Assembly (NCBI GenBank): GCA_046350655.1
Contig: JAXMAB010000006.1
Location: forward strand, 558,001 to 622,000
Direction: 5' to 3'
Length of the DNA: 64,000 bases
Origin: JAEUHO01 sp046350655
Lineage (GTDB): Bacteria > Planctomycetota > PLA2 > JAEUHO01
Of the stretch, positions 49,787 to 58,936 are shown one piece after another. The notes under the pieces are model-generated. The model was not told where the DNA came from. It ran no database searches and saw only the letters and a list, made by a program, of their open reading frames with translations. Position numbers and translations under genes: made by a program. Positions within the stretch are counted from its first letter, which is position 1. Every line of letters begins with the position of its first letter.

Positions 49787-50806
49787 TCAGCTCGTCGGCG
49801 AACGGTCCACGGCGCGGAGCACGGCCTCGACCTCCGGCGGGAGGTCGGCGAGGTCGTGGAGCACCTCGGCGACGAGCGCGTCGGCGACGAGCCCGCGCGC
49901 CTCGGCCTCGAACGACGGCAGCAACCGGTGGCGCAGCGCGGGGCGCACCGCCGTCGCGACGTCGGAGGCCTCGACCCACGCGCGGCCCGCGCGCAGCGCC
50001 TCGACCTGCGCGAGCCGGCAGATGGCCTCGCCGCCGCGCGGCGACGCGCCGAGCCGCAGGTGACGTCGCGCCGCGGACGTCGAGGCCGCGCCCCGCGGGT
50101 CGGTCGCGCGCACGATCCGCGCCACCTGCCGCAGCAGCGGCTCCGGGATCGCGACGGCGCGGACGGCGTCGGCGAGCGCGACGACGTGGGCCGGCGTCGC
50201 GACGACCGGCGGCGCCGGCGGCGTCGCCCCGCGGCGGAACACCTCGACGAGGGCCGCCTCGTCGGGCGCCGGCACGACGATCTTCGCGAGGAAGCGGTCG
50301 AGCTGCGCCTCGGGCAGCGGGAACGTGCCCTCCATCTCGACCGGGTTCTGCGTCGCGAGCACGCAGAACGGCTGCGGCAGCGGGTGCCGCTCGCCCGCGA
50401 CCGTGACGGCGCCCTCGGCCATCGCCTCGAGCAGCGCGCTCTGGGTCCGCGGCGTCGCGCGGTTCACCTCGTCGGCCAGCACGAGGTGGGCGAAGAGGGG
50501 CCCCGCGCGGAACTCGAACCGCCGGCCCTCCGGGGCGTCCACGAGGATCGTGGTCCCGGTGACGTCGGCGGGGAGCAGGTCGGGCGTGAACTGCACCCGC
50601 CCGAACACGAGGCCCGTCGCGGCGGCGAGCGTGCGCACGAGCAGCGTCTTGCCGAGCCCGGGCGCGCCCTCGAGCAGCGCGTGCCCGCCGCCCACGAGGC
50701 ATGCGACGGTCCGCCGGACCACCTCGTCCTGCCCGACGACGACCGACGCCACGGCCTCCTCGAGGGCGCGCAGCGTCGCGGCGGGGTCGAAGACGTCGGC
50801 GGTCAT
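49787..50806 (-). CDS. MoxR family AAA+ ATPase
   Basis: 339 residues. Walker A GAPGLGKTLLVR, Walker B region FAHLVLADEVNRATPR, sensor 1 FCVLATQNPVE and the C-terminal lid domain are all present, as in MoxR ATPases, which act as chaperones in maturation of metalloenzymes or complexes, usually with VWA-domain partners. No VWA or DUF58 gene lies beside it here. ATG is 4 bases after the asnS stop, so it is read from the asnS transcript. Confidence 0.92.
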   Translation of the reverse strand: MTADVFDPAATLRALEEAVASVVVGQDEVVRRTVACLVGGGHALLEGAPGLGKTLLVRTLAAATGLVFGRVQFTPDLLPADVTGTTILVDAPEGRRFEFRAGPLFAHLVLADEVNRATPRTQSALLEAMAEGAVTVAGERHPLPQPFCVLATQNPVEMEGTFPLPEAQLDRFLAKIVVPAPDEAALVEVFRRGATPPAPPVVATPAHVVALADAVRAVAIPEPLLRQVARIVRATDPRGAASTSAARRHLRLGASPRGGEAICRLAQVEALRAGRAWVEASDVATAVRPALRHRLLPSFEAEARGLVADALVAEVLHDLADLPPEVEAVLRAVDRSPTS

Positions 50807-50810
50807 CGGG

Positions 50811-52109
50811 TCACGGGTAGACGCGGTTCAGCGTGCGCGGAAAGGCCGCGGCCTCGCGCGCGTGGTCGAGCCCGCAGATCCACGAGACGGTGCGCTCGAG
50901 GCCGAGGCCGAAGCCCGCGCTCGGGCACGCGCCGTAGCGCCGGAGGTCGAGGTACCACTCGTAGGCCTCCTTCGGCAGGCCCTCGTGCGCGATCTTCCCC
51001 TCGAGGTACGCGAGGTCGCTCGAGCGTTCGCCGCCGCCGATGATCTCGCCGTACCCGTCGGGCGCGATCAGGTCGCACCCGAGCGCCACGTCGGGTCGCG
51101 CGGGGTCGGGGCGCATGTAGAACGCCTTGATCTTCATCGGGAAGCGGTGGACGAGCACCGGCCGGTCGTACCGCGCCGAGATCGCGTCCTCCTGCGGCGC
51201 GCCGAAGTCCTCGCCCCACGCGATCGCCGCGGGGGTGCCCTCGAGCACCTTCAGCGCCTCGTCGTACGACACGCGCGGGAACGGCGGCTTCACGTTCTCG
51301 AGCTTGCCGAGGTCGCGGCCGAGCGCCTCGAGCTCCGGCCGGCAGCGCTCGAGCACGCGCGCGACCGCGTGCGAGACGGACTGCTCCATGACGCCCATCA
51401 CCTCGTCGAGGTCGCCGAACGCGATCTCCGGCTCGAGCATCCAGAACTCGGTCAGGTGCCGGCGCGTCTTGCTCTTCTCCGCGCGGAACGTCGGGCCGAA
51501 GCAGTAGACCTTGCCGAGCGCCTGCGCCGCGGCCTCCATGTAGAGCTGTCCGGTCTGCGAGAGGAACGCCGGCTCGCCGAAGTAGTCGACCTTGAACAGG
51601 TTCGCGGTGCCCTCGGCCGCGGCGGGCGTGAAGATCGGCGCGTCCACCGCGGTGAAGCCGTGGCCGTCGAGCCACTCGCGCAGCGCGCGCACCACCTCGG
51701 CGCGGACGCGGAGCACCGCCGTCGGCTTGCGGCTGCGGAGGTAGAGGTGGCGCTCCTCCATCAGGAAGCCGATGCCGTGCTCCTTCTTGCCGAGGGGGAA
51801 GTCGGCGATGCACGCCGACACGACCTCGAACGCCGTCACGGACAGCTCGACGCCACCCGGCGCGCGCGGGTCGGCCCGCACGGTCCCGGTCACCGCGACG
51901 CTGCTCTCGAGCTGGACCTTGTCGGCCGCCTCGAACTCGGCGTCGCCGACCGCGCCCTTCTTCACCACGGCCTGCACGACGCCGCTGCCGTCGCGCACCT
52001 CGATGAAGCACAGCTTGCCGGCCGTGCGCCGGCGGAAGATCCACCCCCGGACGACGACGGTGGAGCCCACCTTCTGGGGGAGGTCGCGGATGAAGTCGCG
52101 GTGCAGCAT
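50811..52109 (-). CDS. asnS: Asparaginyl-tRNA synthetase
   Basis: 432 residues, class IIb synthetase that charges tRNA-Asn with asparagine. N-terminal OB fold (VVVRGWIFRRRTAGKLCFIE), class II motif 2 (TFRAEKSKTRRHLTEFWMLE) and motif 3 (GFGLGLERTVSWICGL). The AsnRS rather than AspRS identity follows from the motif 2 wording and length. ATG at 52109 (MLHRDFIRDLPQKVG). A CTATGATCC sequence about 30 bases upstream may be the -10. Divergent from ruvA; first of a two-gene operon with moxR. Confidence 0.95.
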   Translation of the reverse strand: MLHRDFIRDLPQKVGSTVVVRGWIFRRRTAGKLCFIEVRDGSGVVQAVVKKGAVGDAEFEAADKVQLESSVAVTGTVRADPRAPGGVELSVTAFEVVSACIADFPLGKKEHGIGFLMEERHLYLRSRKPTAVLRVRAEVVRALREWLDGHGFTAVDAPIFTPAAAEGTANLFKVDYFGEPAFLSQTGQLYMEAAAQALGKVYCFGPTFRAEKSKTRRHLTEFWMLEPEIAFGDLDEVMGVMEQSVSHAVARVLERCRPELEALGRDLGKLENVKPPFPRVSYDEALKVLEGTPAAIAWGEDFGAPQEDAISARYDRPVLVHRFPMKIKAFYMRPDPARPDVALGCDLIAPDGYGEIIGGGERSSDLAYLEGKIAHEGLPKEAYEWYLDLRRYGACPSAGFGLGLERTVSWICGLDHAREAAAFPRTLNRVYP

Positions 52110-52215
52110 GGGGGACGCCCTAGGGGAGCGCGGATCATAGCCCCCGGGTTCCCGGCTGCCCGCCCTCGCCGCCGGGCCCGTCCGCCGCCCGCCGGGGAGC
52201 GGGGGCCTCCCCGCC

Positions 52216-52221
52216 TATCCT
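52216..52221 (+). promoter_or_regulatory. -10-like box, near-leaderless spacing
   Basis: TATCCT, 7 bases, ATG of ruvA. Confidence 0.5.
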
Positions 52222-52228
52222 GTCCGGC

Positions 52229-52810
52229 ATGTACGAGAGCGTCCGCGGCCGGCTCGCCGAGAAGGAACCGACGCGGTGCGTCGTCGAGACCGGGGGGTTC
52301 GGCTACGTCGTCGCCGTCCCGACCTCCACGGGCGACCGCCTCCCGCGCGTCGGCGAGGACGTCCGCCTCCTCCTCCACCTCGTCGTCCCCGAACGGGGCG
52401 GTGACTGGCGCCTCTTCGGCTTCCTCACGGCCGACGAGCGCGCGCTCTTCCGGGCCTGCCTCGGCGTGTCCGGGGTCGGCCCGTCGACCGCCCTGGCGCT
52501 CGTCTCCGGCATGCCGCCGAACGCGTTCCGCCTGGCCGTCGCCGCCGGCGACGTCACCGCGCTCACCCGCATCAAGGGCGTGGGCCGCAAGACCGCCGAG
52601 CGCCTCGTCGTCGAGCTCCGTGGCGCCGTCGAGCCCGGGGGACCCGCGGCCCCGTCGCTGAAACCCGAAGGCCCGGTGGCCGAAGCCGTCGCCGCGCTCG
52701 TCGCGCTTGGCCTCGACCCGAGCGAGGCCGCCGAACGCCTCCGCCGCCTCCCGGACGCCGCGACGACCCCCGTCGCGGACCTCGTCCGGCAGGCGCTGCG
52801 GATGCGCTGA
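52229..52810 (+). CDS. ruvA: Holliday junction branch migration protein RuvA
   Basis: 193 residues: tetramer that binds four-way DNA junctions and loads the RuvB motor. OB-fold domain I (MYESVRGRLAEKEPT, VLL...LVVPERGGDWRLFGF), two helix-hairpin-helix motifs (GVSGVGPSTALALV; IKGVGRKTAERLVVEL) and the C-terminal RuvB-binding domain (EAVAALVALGLDPSEAAERL) after a Pro-rich linker. Length is normal. ruvB and ruvC are not in the window. Start is supported by the TATCCT box 7 bases before it; the transcript would be leaderless. Confidence 0.96.
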   Translation: MYESVRGRLAEKEPTRCVVETGGFGYVVAVPTSTGDRLPRVGEDVRLLLHLVVPERGGDWRLFGFLTADERALFRACLGVSGVGPSTALALVSGMPPNAFRLAVAAGDVTALTRIKGVGRKTAERLVVELRGAVEPGGPAAPSLKPEGPVAEAVAALVALGLDPSEAAERLRRLPDAATTPVADLVRQALRMR

Positions 52811-52830
52811 CCCGGGACCCCGGCGGCCGG

Positions 52831-52846
52831 CGGGCCTTGCGTTTCC
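52831..52846 (-). repeat. Interspersed motif variant (CTTGCG form)
   Basis: CGGGCCTTGCGTTTCC shortly after the ruvA stop. In the CTTGCG variants the opposite-strand loop is GCAA, still a GNRA tetraloop. Confidence 0.5.
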
Positions 52847-53021
52847 AGGGGCCGATGTTCTCGGCGCCGTTCCGCCGCCCTCCGCGGCCCTCCGCCGCGC
52901 CCGCGCAGGCTCCTCGGGGGCGCCTCGGCGCCCGACCCCCTCGGACGCGTCAGTACCGTCGTTCCTTCCCTCGACCCTCGGAAAGGGGTGTCATGACGGG
53001 GTCACCCTCCCGGAGCCCTGC

Positions 53022-53801
53022 ATGCGCCGTCCCTCCGCCCTCGTCTCCGTCGCCTTCGCCGCTGCCCTCGCCGGCGTGGCCGCGTTCGCGGCCCCGTCGC
53101 GCGCCCGCGCCGCCGACGCGCCCGCGTCGGACGCGACGTCGCAGCTGAAGGCCGCCGTCGCCGAGCTCGACACCGCCATGAAGGCCAAGGACGAGTCGGC
53201 GGTCACGGTCGCCGTGAAGAAGATCCCGCCGCTCTACAAGGCCACGACCGACGCCGCCGCGCGCGGGTCGGCGGTCAAGGAGCTCGGCGCGGTCGTCAAG
53301 TCCACGAAGATGACGTCGGCCCGCAAGGACGCGCTCGACGCCCTCGTCGAGACCGAGGACGGCAAGGAGGCGTGGAAGGTCCTGCAGACCGCCTACCCCG
53401 CCGACGACCTCGACGACGAGACGCGCTGGAACGTCGACATCGTGAAGGCCATCGGCGCGCTCCACCCCGACGGCGCGATCGAGCGGCTCCTCGAGTCCTT
53501 CAAGAAGGGCAAGCAGGCGGACTTCGCCGCGGCCGCGGTCACCGCGCTCGGCAACTACAAGACGAGCAAGCAGCGCCAGACGATCCTCGTCGAGATCGTG
53601 AAGGCCGGGAAGAACATGGTCCCGTCGCGTTCGTCGAGCAAGAACCCGAGCCCCGAGGCGCGGGCCCGCTGGGGCACGCTCTCCGGCCCGATCGGCAAGG
53701 CCCTCGACACGCTCACCGGCGACAGCGTCGGCGACCCGGTCGAGTGGTTCAAGAAGGTCGACGAGGCCAAGACGAACCTGAAGTCGCTCTTCCGCGACTG
53801 A
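53022..53801 (+). CDS. Exported HEAT-like repeat protein
   Basis: 259 residues with a clean signal peptide (LVSVAFAAALAGVAAFAAPSRARAA, cleavage near ARA-A). The mature part is alpha-helical and Lys/Ala-rich, with helix pairs suggesting HEAT-type repeats (SAVKELGAVVKSTKM, ALDALVETEDGKEAW, VKAIGALHPDGAIERLL, FAAAAVTALGNYKTS). CGGAG ribosome site 7 bases before the ATG at 53022. It is monocistronic and converges on the alpha-CTD gene, with a shared hairpin between. Family not recognised. Confidence 0.72.
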   Translation: MRRPSALVSVAFAAALAGVAAFAAPSRARAADAPASDATSQLKAAVAELDTAMKAKDESAVTVAVKKIPPLYKATTDAAARGSAVKELGAVVKSTKMTSARKDALDALVETEDGKEAWKVLQTAYPADDLDDETRWNVDIVKAIGALHPDGAIERLLESFKKGKQADFAAAAVTALGNYKTSKQRQTILVEIVKAGKNMVPSRSSSKNPSPEARARWGTLSGPIGKALDTLTGDSVGDPVEWFKKVDEAKTNLKSLFRD

Positions 53802-53846
53802 CGTCGGCGGCGGGCGGCGGCACGCCCCGGGACGCGATCCCTCCAC

Positions 53847-53862
53847 GGGACCGCGAGGCCCG
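53847..53862 (+). repeat. Interspersed motif copy (full 16-mer)
   Basis: GGGACCGCGAGGCCCG, 45 bases after the stop of the exported protein gene. Confidence 0.8.
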
Positions 53863-53932
53863 GCGGCCGACGCGGCGCCCCTCGGGCCCCTCGAGACCCC
53901 ACGGGGGTTCCGGGAAGACCGGCCCCGAAAGA

Positions 53933-53969
53933 CCACGGGCCGCGCGGGCGTCGTCCGCGCGGCCCGTGG
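53933..53969. terminator. Bidirectional terminator-type hairpin
   Basis: CCACGGGCCGCGCGG / CCGCGCGGCCCGTGG, a perfect 15-bp stem with a 7-base loop between convergent genes ending at 53801 and 53998. An A3 precedes and short T stretches follow. Confidence 0.7.
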
Positions 53970-53997
53970 CGTTCGTGCGGCGCTCGCGCGCGGCGGC

Positions 53998-55389
53998 CTA
54001 CTCGCCGTCGTCCTCGTCCGCGTCGTCCTCGTCGCCGGCCGCGTCCTCGTCGGCCGCGGGGGCGCCGCCGCCGGCGGCCTCGCCCTTCAGCGCGAGGCCG
54101 TAGGCCGCGAGCCGCTTGCGCACCTCGTCGAGCGTCGTGCGGCCCATGTTCTTGCTGGCCATCAGCTCGGCCTCGGTGCGGTCGGCGAGGTCGCCCACCG
54201 TCTCGAGCTCGAGCTCCTCGACGCACTTCTGCGCGCGCACCGACAGCTTGAGCGCCGACACCGGCAGCGTGCGCGGGTCCTGGCCCTCGGCCAGCTCGTC
54301 GTCGTCGTCCGCGTCCTCGTCGGCGCCGCCGAACAGCGCGTCGAGCTCGACCTCGGCCTCCTCGCGGCTCGCGGCGGGGACCTCGTCCTCGCTCATGCCG
54401 AGGCGCAGGCCCTTCTGCGCGAGGATGTCCTTGATCTCCTGCAGCGACGTCTCGCCGAAGTTCTTGTAGGCCAGGAGCTCGGCCTCGGTCTTGCGGACGA
54501 GGTCGCCGAGCGTCTTGATCTCCATCTTCGAGAGGCAGTTGCGCGAGCGCACCGACAGCTCGAACTCGGTGATCGGCGTGCGCAGGATCTGCGTCTTGCG
54601 GTCCTCCTTGCGCTCCGACTCCTCGTCGAAGTACATGGTCTGGGCCGCGAGGACGTCCGACAGGTAGAGGCGCGCGCGCTCGTGGGCCGGGTCGGCCGCG
54701 AGGACGCGGCGGTAGAGCGCCTCGGCCTCGGTGTAGCGGTCGTGGTCCTCGAGCAGCACGCCCAGGTTGATCAGGGCGTTCACGTACGTCGGCTCGACGG
54801 CGGCGCAGCGGCGGTAGTACTCGATCGCCTTGTCGTCGTCGCCCGCGAGGTCGTGGGCGTAGGCGAGGTGGAACAGCGCGCGCGCGTGGTGCGGGTCGGC
54901 CGCGACGGCCGCCTCCCACTTGGCGCGGGCGTCGAGGTGCCGGCCCTCGGCCTCCGCGGCCATGCCCTCGACGTAGAGGCCGTCGGCCTTCGACGCGCAC
55001 TTGCCCGCGACGGCCTTCGCGCCCTCGACGTCGCCCGCGAGCGCGCGGGCCGTGCCGAGCGCCGCCTCGACGCCGGCGCCCGCGGCGCCGAGGTCCGCGG
55101 CCGCGCCGATCGGGTCGCCGTCCTCGAGGGCGGCGAGCCCGCGCAGCAGGCGCGCCGGGGCGCCGTCGCCCGCGCCGCGCAGGTGCGACACCGCGTCGCG
55201 GACGCGGCCGAGCACGTACAGGCCGAGGCCGCGGCGCAGGGCGGCGGTCGCGTCCTTGCCCGCGTCGCCCGCGGCCTGCTCCGCCGCCTGGCGCACGTCG
55301 CGCGAGTCGCGCGCGGCCGCGCGGGCGCGGGTGAGGTCGGCGGGGGTGGGCTTCAGCGTCTCGAAGAGCGTGGCGACGTCAGCGGGCAT
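53998..55389 (-). CDS. TPR protein with two RNA polymerase alpha C-terminal-type domains
   Basis: 463 residues. TPR-like helices cover about 45-250 (HLDARAKWEAAVAADPHHA, KAIEYYRRCAAVEPTYVNA, EAEALYRRVLAADPAHERA). Then a close match to the alpha subunit C-terminal domain (271-331: ELSVRSRNCLSKMEIKTLGD, YKNFGETSLQEIK) and a second, diverged copy (374-436: KLSVRAQKCVEELELETVGD, KNMGRTTLDEVRK), joined by an acidic linker and ending in an acidic tail. The arginine used for UP-element contact is kept in both copies, the Asn only in the first. No alpha N-terminal (assembly) domain is present, so it is not RpoA. Likely a DNA- or polymerase-binding regulator. A TATCAT box lies about 37 bases upstream of the ATG. 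Confidence 0.85.
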   Translation of the reverse strand: MPADVATLFETLKPTPADLTRARAAARDSRDVRQAAEQAAGDAGKDATAALRRGLGLYVLGRVRDAVSHLRGAGDGAPARLLRGLAALEDGDPIGAAADLGAAGAGVEAALGTARALAGDVEGAKAVAGKCASKADGLYVEGMAAEAEGRHLDARAKWEAAVAADPHHARALFHLAYAHDLAGDDDKAIEYYRRCAAVEPTYVNALINLGVLLEDHDRYTEAEALYRRVLAADPAHERARLYLSDVLAAQTMYFDEESERKEDRKTQILRTPITEFELSVRSRNCLSKMEIKTLGDLVRKTEAELLAYKNFGETSLQEIKDILAQKGLRLGMSEDEVPAASREEAEVELDALFGGADEDADDDDELAEGQDPRTLPVSALKLSVRAQKCVEELELETVGDLADRTEAELMASKNMGRTTLDEVRKRLAAYGLALKGEAAGGGAPAADEDAAGDEDDADEDDGE

Positions 55390-55425
55390 GGACGGCTCCG
55401 GCGGGTCCGTAGCGGCGAATCCCGA

Positions 55426-55431
55426 ATGATA
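55426..55431 (-). promoter_or_regulatory. -10-like box for the TPR/alpha-CTD gene
   Basis: TATCAT on the minus strand, 36 bases before the ATG at 55389; predicts a leader of about 30 bases. Confidence 0.4.
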
Positions 55432-55590
55432 GGCACCGGAACGGGCACGGCCAGCGCGGGACGGGGGGCTGGTCGCGCCGTGGCCCGCAAGACCGTCCCC
55501 CCCGGAGCCGATCCTCACAGGTACACCTGACAGGACACGACGGCGGCGCCCCCCCGCACCGCCCCCGTGCCGCCCCCGGAGGGACCCGCC

Positions 55591-56877
<1,287 letters not shown>

Positions 56878-56922
56878 CCCGAGGCCCGGCGCGCCGCGTC
56901 CCGGACGCGCGGGCCCGGCCCC

Positions 56923-56937
56923 GGACCGCGAGGCCCG
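56923..56937 (+). repeat. Interspersed motif copy
   Basis: GGACCGCGAGGCCCG in the 288-base gap between murA and ffh; a shorter variant (CCCGAGGCCCGG) lies directly after the murA stop. Confidence 0.75.
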
Positions 56938-57165
56938 CGCCGCCCGAGCCCCCAGGACGGACCGGGGGGGATCCCGGCACATGGGGGGCGTCGCGGGCCG
57001 CCCCGGGTCGGCGGGTAGGGGGGCGCGCGACGGCGCGTGCGGAGCCGGGGGGCTGGGGCGCGGGGGCGGCCCCCGGCAAGGGTGCGCCCCCGCGGCCGAC
57101 TCTGGTTTACTCCCACGTTTCCCCCGGCCCGTTCCGTCCCTTTCCCGGGACCCCCCGCCTCCCAC

Positions 57166-58581
57166 GTGTTCGACACCCTCGCCCAGCGCTTCTCCCGCCT
57201 GTTCGCCGGCCTCGGCCGCGCGGGCAAGCTCACGGAGAGCAACATCGACGACGGGGTCCGCGAGGTGCGGACCGCCCTCCTCGAGGCCGACGTCAGCCTC
57301 GAGGTCGTCAAGGGCTTCGTCGAGCGGGTGAAGGCGAAGGCCGTCGGCGCCACGACGCTCGAGGGCGTCGCGCCGGCGGACCAGTTCGTCAAGATCGTCC
57401 ACGACGAGCTGGTCGCGCTGCTCGGCGGCGAGGAGACGCGGATCCGCTGGAACGACCGCGGGCCGACGGTCTTCATGATGGTGGGCCTGCAGGGCACCGG
57501 CAAGACGACGACCTGCGGCAAGCTCGCGCTGCACCTCCGGAAGAAGGAGGGCAAGAAGCCGCTGCTCGTCGCCGCCGACGTGAAGCGCCCCGCCGCGATC
57601 GAGCAGCTGAAGGTCGTCGGCCGCCAGGTCGACGTGCCGGTCTACGCCGAGGAGGGCGGGCGGCCCGAGAAGATCTGCGCCCGCGGCGTCGCGAAGGCCA
57701 TCGAGCTGGGCCGCGACGTCGTGATCCTCGACACCGCGGGCCGCCTCCACATCGACTCGGAGCTCATGGACGAGCTCGAGGACGTGAAGGCGAAGACGAA
57801 CCCGCACGAGATCTGGCTCGTCGTCGACGCGCAGGTCGGCCAGGACGCGGTGCAGTCCGCCCGCGAGTTCGACCGCCGCCTCGCGATCAGCGGCGTGATC
57901 CTCTCGAAGACCGACGGCGACGCCCGCGCGGGCGCGGCCCTCTCGGTGCGCGAGGTGACCGGTCGGCCGATCCGGTACGTCGGCACCGGCGAGAAGCTCG
58001 AGCAGCTCGAGCCGTTCGTCCCGAAGCGGGTCGCGGGGCGCATCCTGGGCATGGGCGACGTCGTCTCGCTCGTCGAGAAGGCCCAGGAGGTGGTGGACCA
58101 GGACGAGGCGCGCGAGACCGCGGAGAAGATGTTCCGCGGGTCCTGGGGGCTCACCGACTTCCAGGCGCAGATCCGCCAGTTCCAGCAGATGAGCTCGAAG
58201 GCGGGCGGGATCGGCAAGCTCGCGAAGCTGGTGCCCGGGCTGGCCCAGATCCCCGACGAGGCCTTCCAGCAGGCCGACGACTCGCAGTTCAAGCGGTGGG
58301 TGGCGGCGGTGGACTCCATGACGCCGCAGGAGCGCGTGAAGCCGGAGCTGCTCGACGGGCAGCGGCGGGCTCGCGTCGCGCGGGGGTCGGGCATCTCGCT
58401 CGCCTCCGTGAACGAGCTGCTGAAGTCGTTCAAGCTGATGCGCAAGCAGATCCAGGAGATGAAGAGCCAGGGGCTGCTCGGCAAGATGCTCGGCAAGAAG
58501 CTCGACAAGCAGAAGATGAAGCAGCTCGACGAGCTGCGCCGGCGCGGGGTGGACCTGCGCGATTATTTCCCGGGGTCGTAG
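57166..58581 (+). CDS. ffh: Signal recognition particle protein Ffh
   Basis: 471 residues. GTPase that binds SRP RNA and signal sequences and targets ribosomes to the membrane. N-domain from VFDTLAQRFSRLF, G-domain with G1 GLQGTGKTTTCGKLA, VAADVKRPAA, DTAGR, SKTDGDARAG, then the Met-rich M-domain (MSSKAGGIGKL, RVARGSGISLASVNELL, FKLMRKQIQEM, LLGKMLGKK). GTG at 57166 is taken as start because it places the usual M-F-D-x-L beginning; an upstream ATG at 57037 gives non-homologous residues. A TTTACT box lies near 57106. 30 bases upstream of rpsP, a classic ffh-rpsP pair. Confidence 0.96.
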   Translation: MFDTLAQRFSRLFAGLGRAGKLTESNIDDGVREVRTALLEADVSLEVVKGFVERVKAKAVGATTLEGVAPADQFVKIVHDELVALLGGEETRIRWNDRGPTVFMMVGLQGTGKTTTCGKLALHLRKKEGKKPLLVAADVKRPAAIEQLKVVGRQVDVPVYAEEGGRPEKICARGVAKAIELGRDVVILDTAGRLHIDSELMDELEDVKAKTNPHEIWLVVDAQVGQDAVQSAREFDRRLAISGVILSKTDGDARAGAALSVREVTGRPIRYVGTGEKLEQLEPFVPKRVAGRILGMGDVVSLVEKAQEVVDQDEARETAEKMFRGSWGLTDFQAQIRQFQQMSSKAGGIGKLAKLVPGLAQIPDEAFQQADDSQFKRWVAAVDSMTPQERVKPELLDGQRRARVARGSGISLASVNELLKSFKLMRKQIQEMKSQGLLGKMLGKKLDKQKMKQLDELRRRGVDLRDYFPGS

Positions 58582-58611
58582 CGACGGCCCCCCCCGAGGA
58601 GAGTTTCCCGA

Positions 58612-58932
58612 ATGCCGCTGATCATCCGGATGAGCATGAAGGGCCGCACGAACCGGCCGTTCTTCCGCGTGGGCGTGTACGACGCCCTGACCCGCCGCGA
58701 CGGCCCGCCCGTCGAGTACCTCGGCTGGTACGACCCCAAGATGGTCGCGCAGGACAAGCAGTTCGTGGTGGACCTCGAGCGCGTCCAGCACTGGATCGGC
58801 AAGGGCGCGAAGGTGTCCGACACGATCCGCTCGTACCTGAAGCGGGCGGGCGTGAAGGTGCCGACGAAGCCGACCGCGCGCGTCCGCAAGGCGAAGGTCG
58901 CCGCGCGCAAGGCCGCTGCGAAGAAGGGCTGA
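58612..58932 (+). CDS. rpsP: 30S ribosomal protein S16
   Basis: 106 residues, longer than the usual 80-90 because of a Lys/Ala/Arg-rich tail (VRKAKVAARKAAAKKG). Core is typical: MPLIIRMSMKGRTNRPFFRV, YLGWYDPK, VQHWIGKGAKVSDTI. Good GAGGAGAG ribosome site. It follows ffh and precedes an endonuclease III-like gene by 4 bases; the usual rimM, trmD and rplS do not follow. Confidence 0.96.
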   Translation: MPLIIRMSMKGRTNRPFFRVGVYDALTRRDGPPVEYLGWYDPKMVAQDKQFVVDLERVQHWIGKGAKVSDTIRSYLKRAGVKVPTKPTARVRKAKVAARKAAAKKG

Positions 58933-58936
58933 CGCC

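Noticed and set aside
57037..57165. Upstream ATG at 57037 as ffh start
   Set aside because: It adds 43 Arg/Gly/Pro-rich residues with no SRP54 similarity; GTG at 57166 begins at the conserved N-domain.
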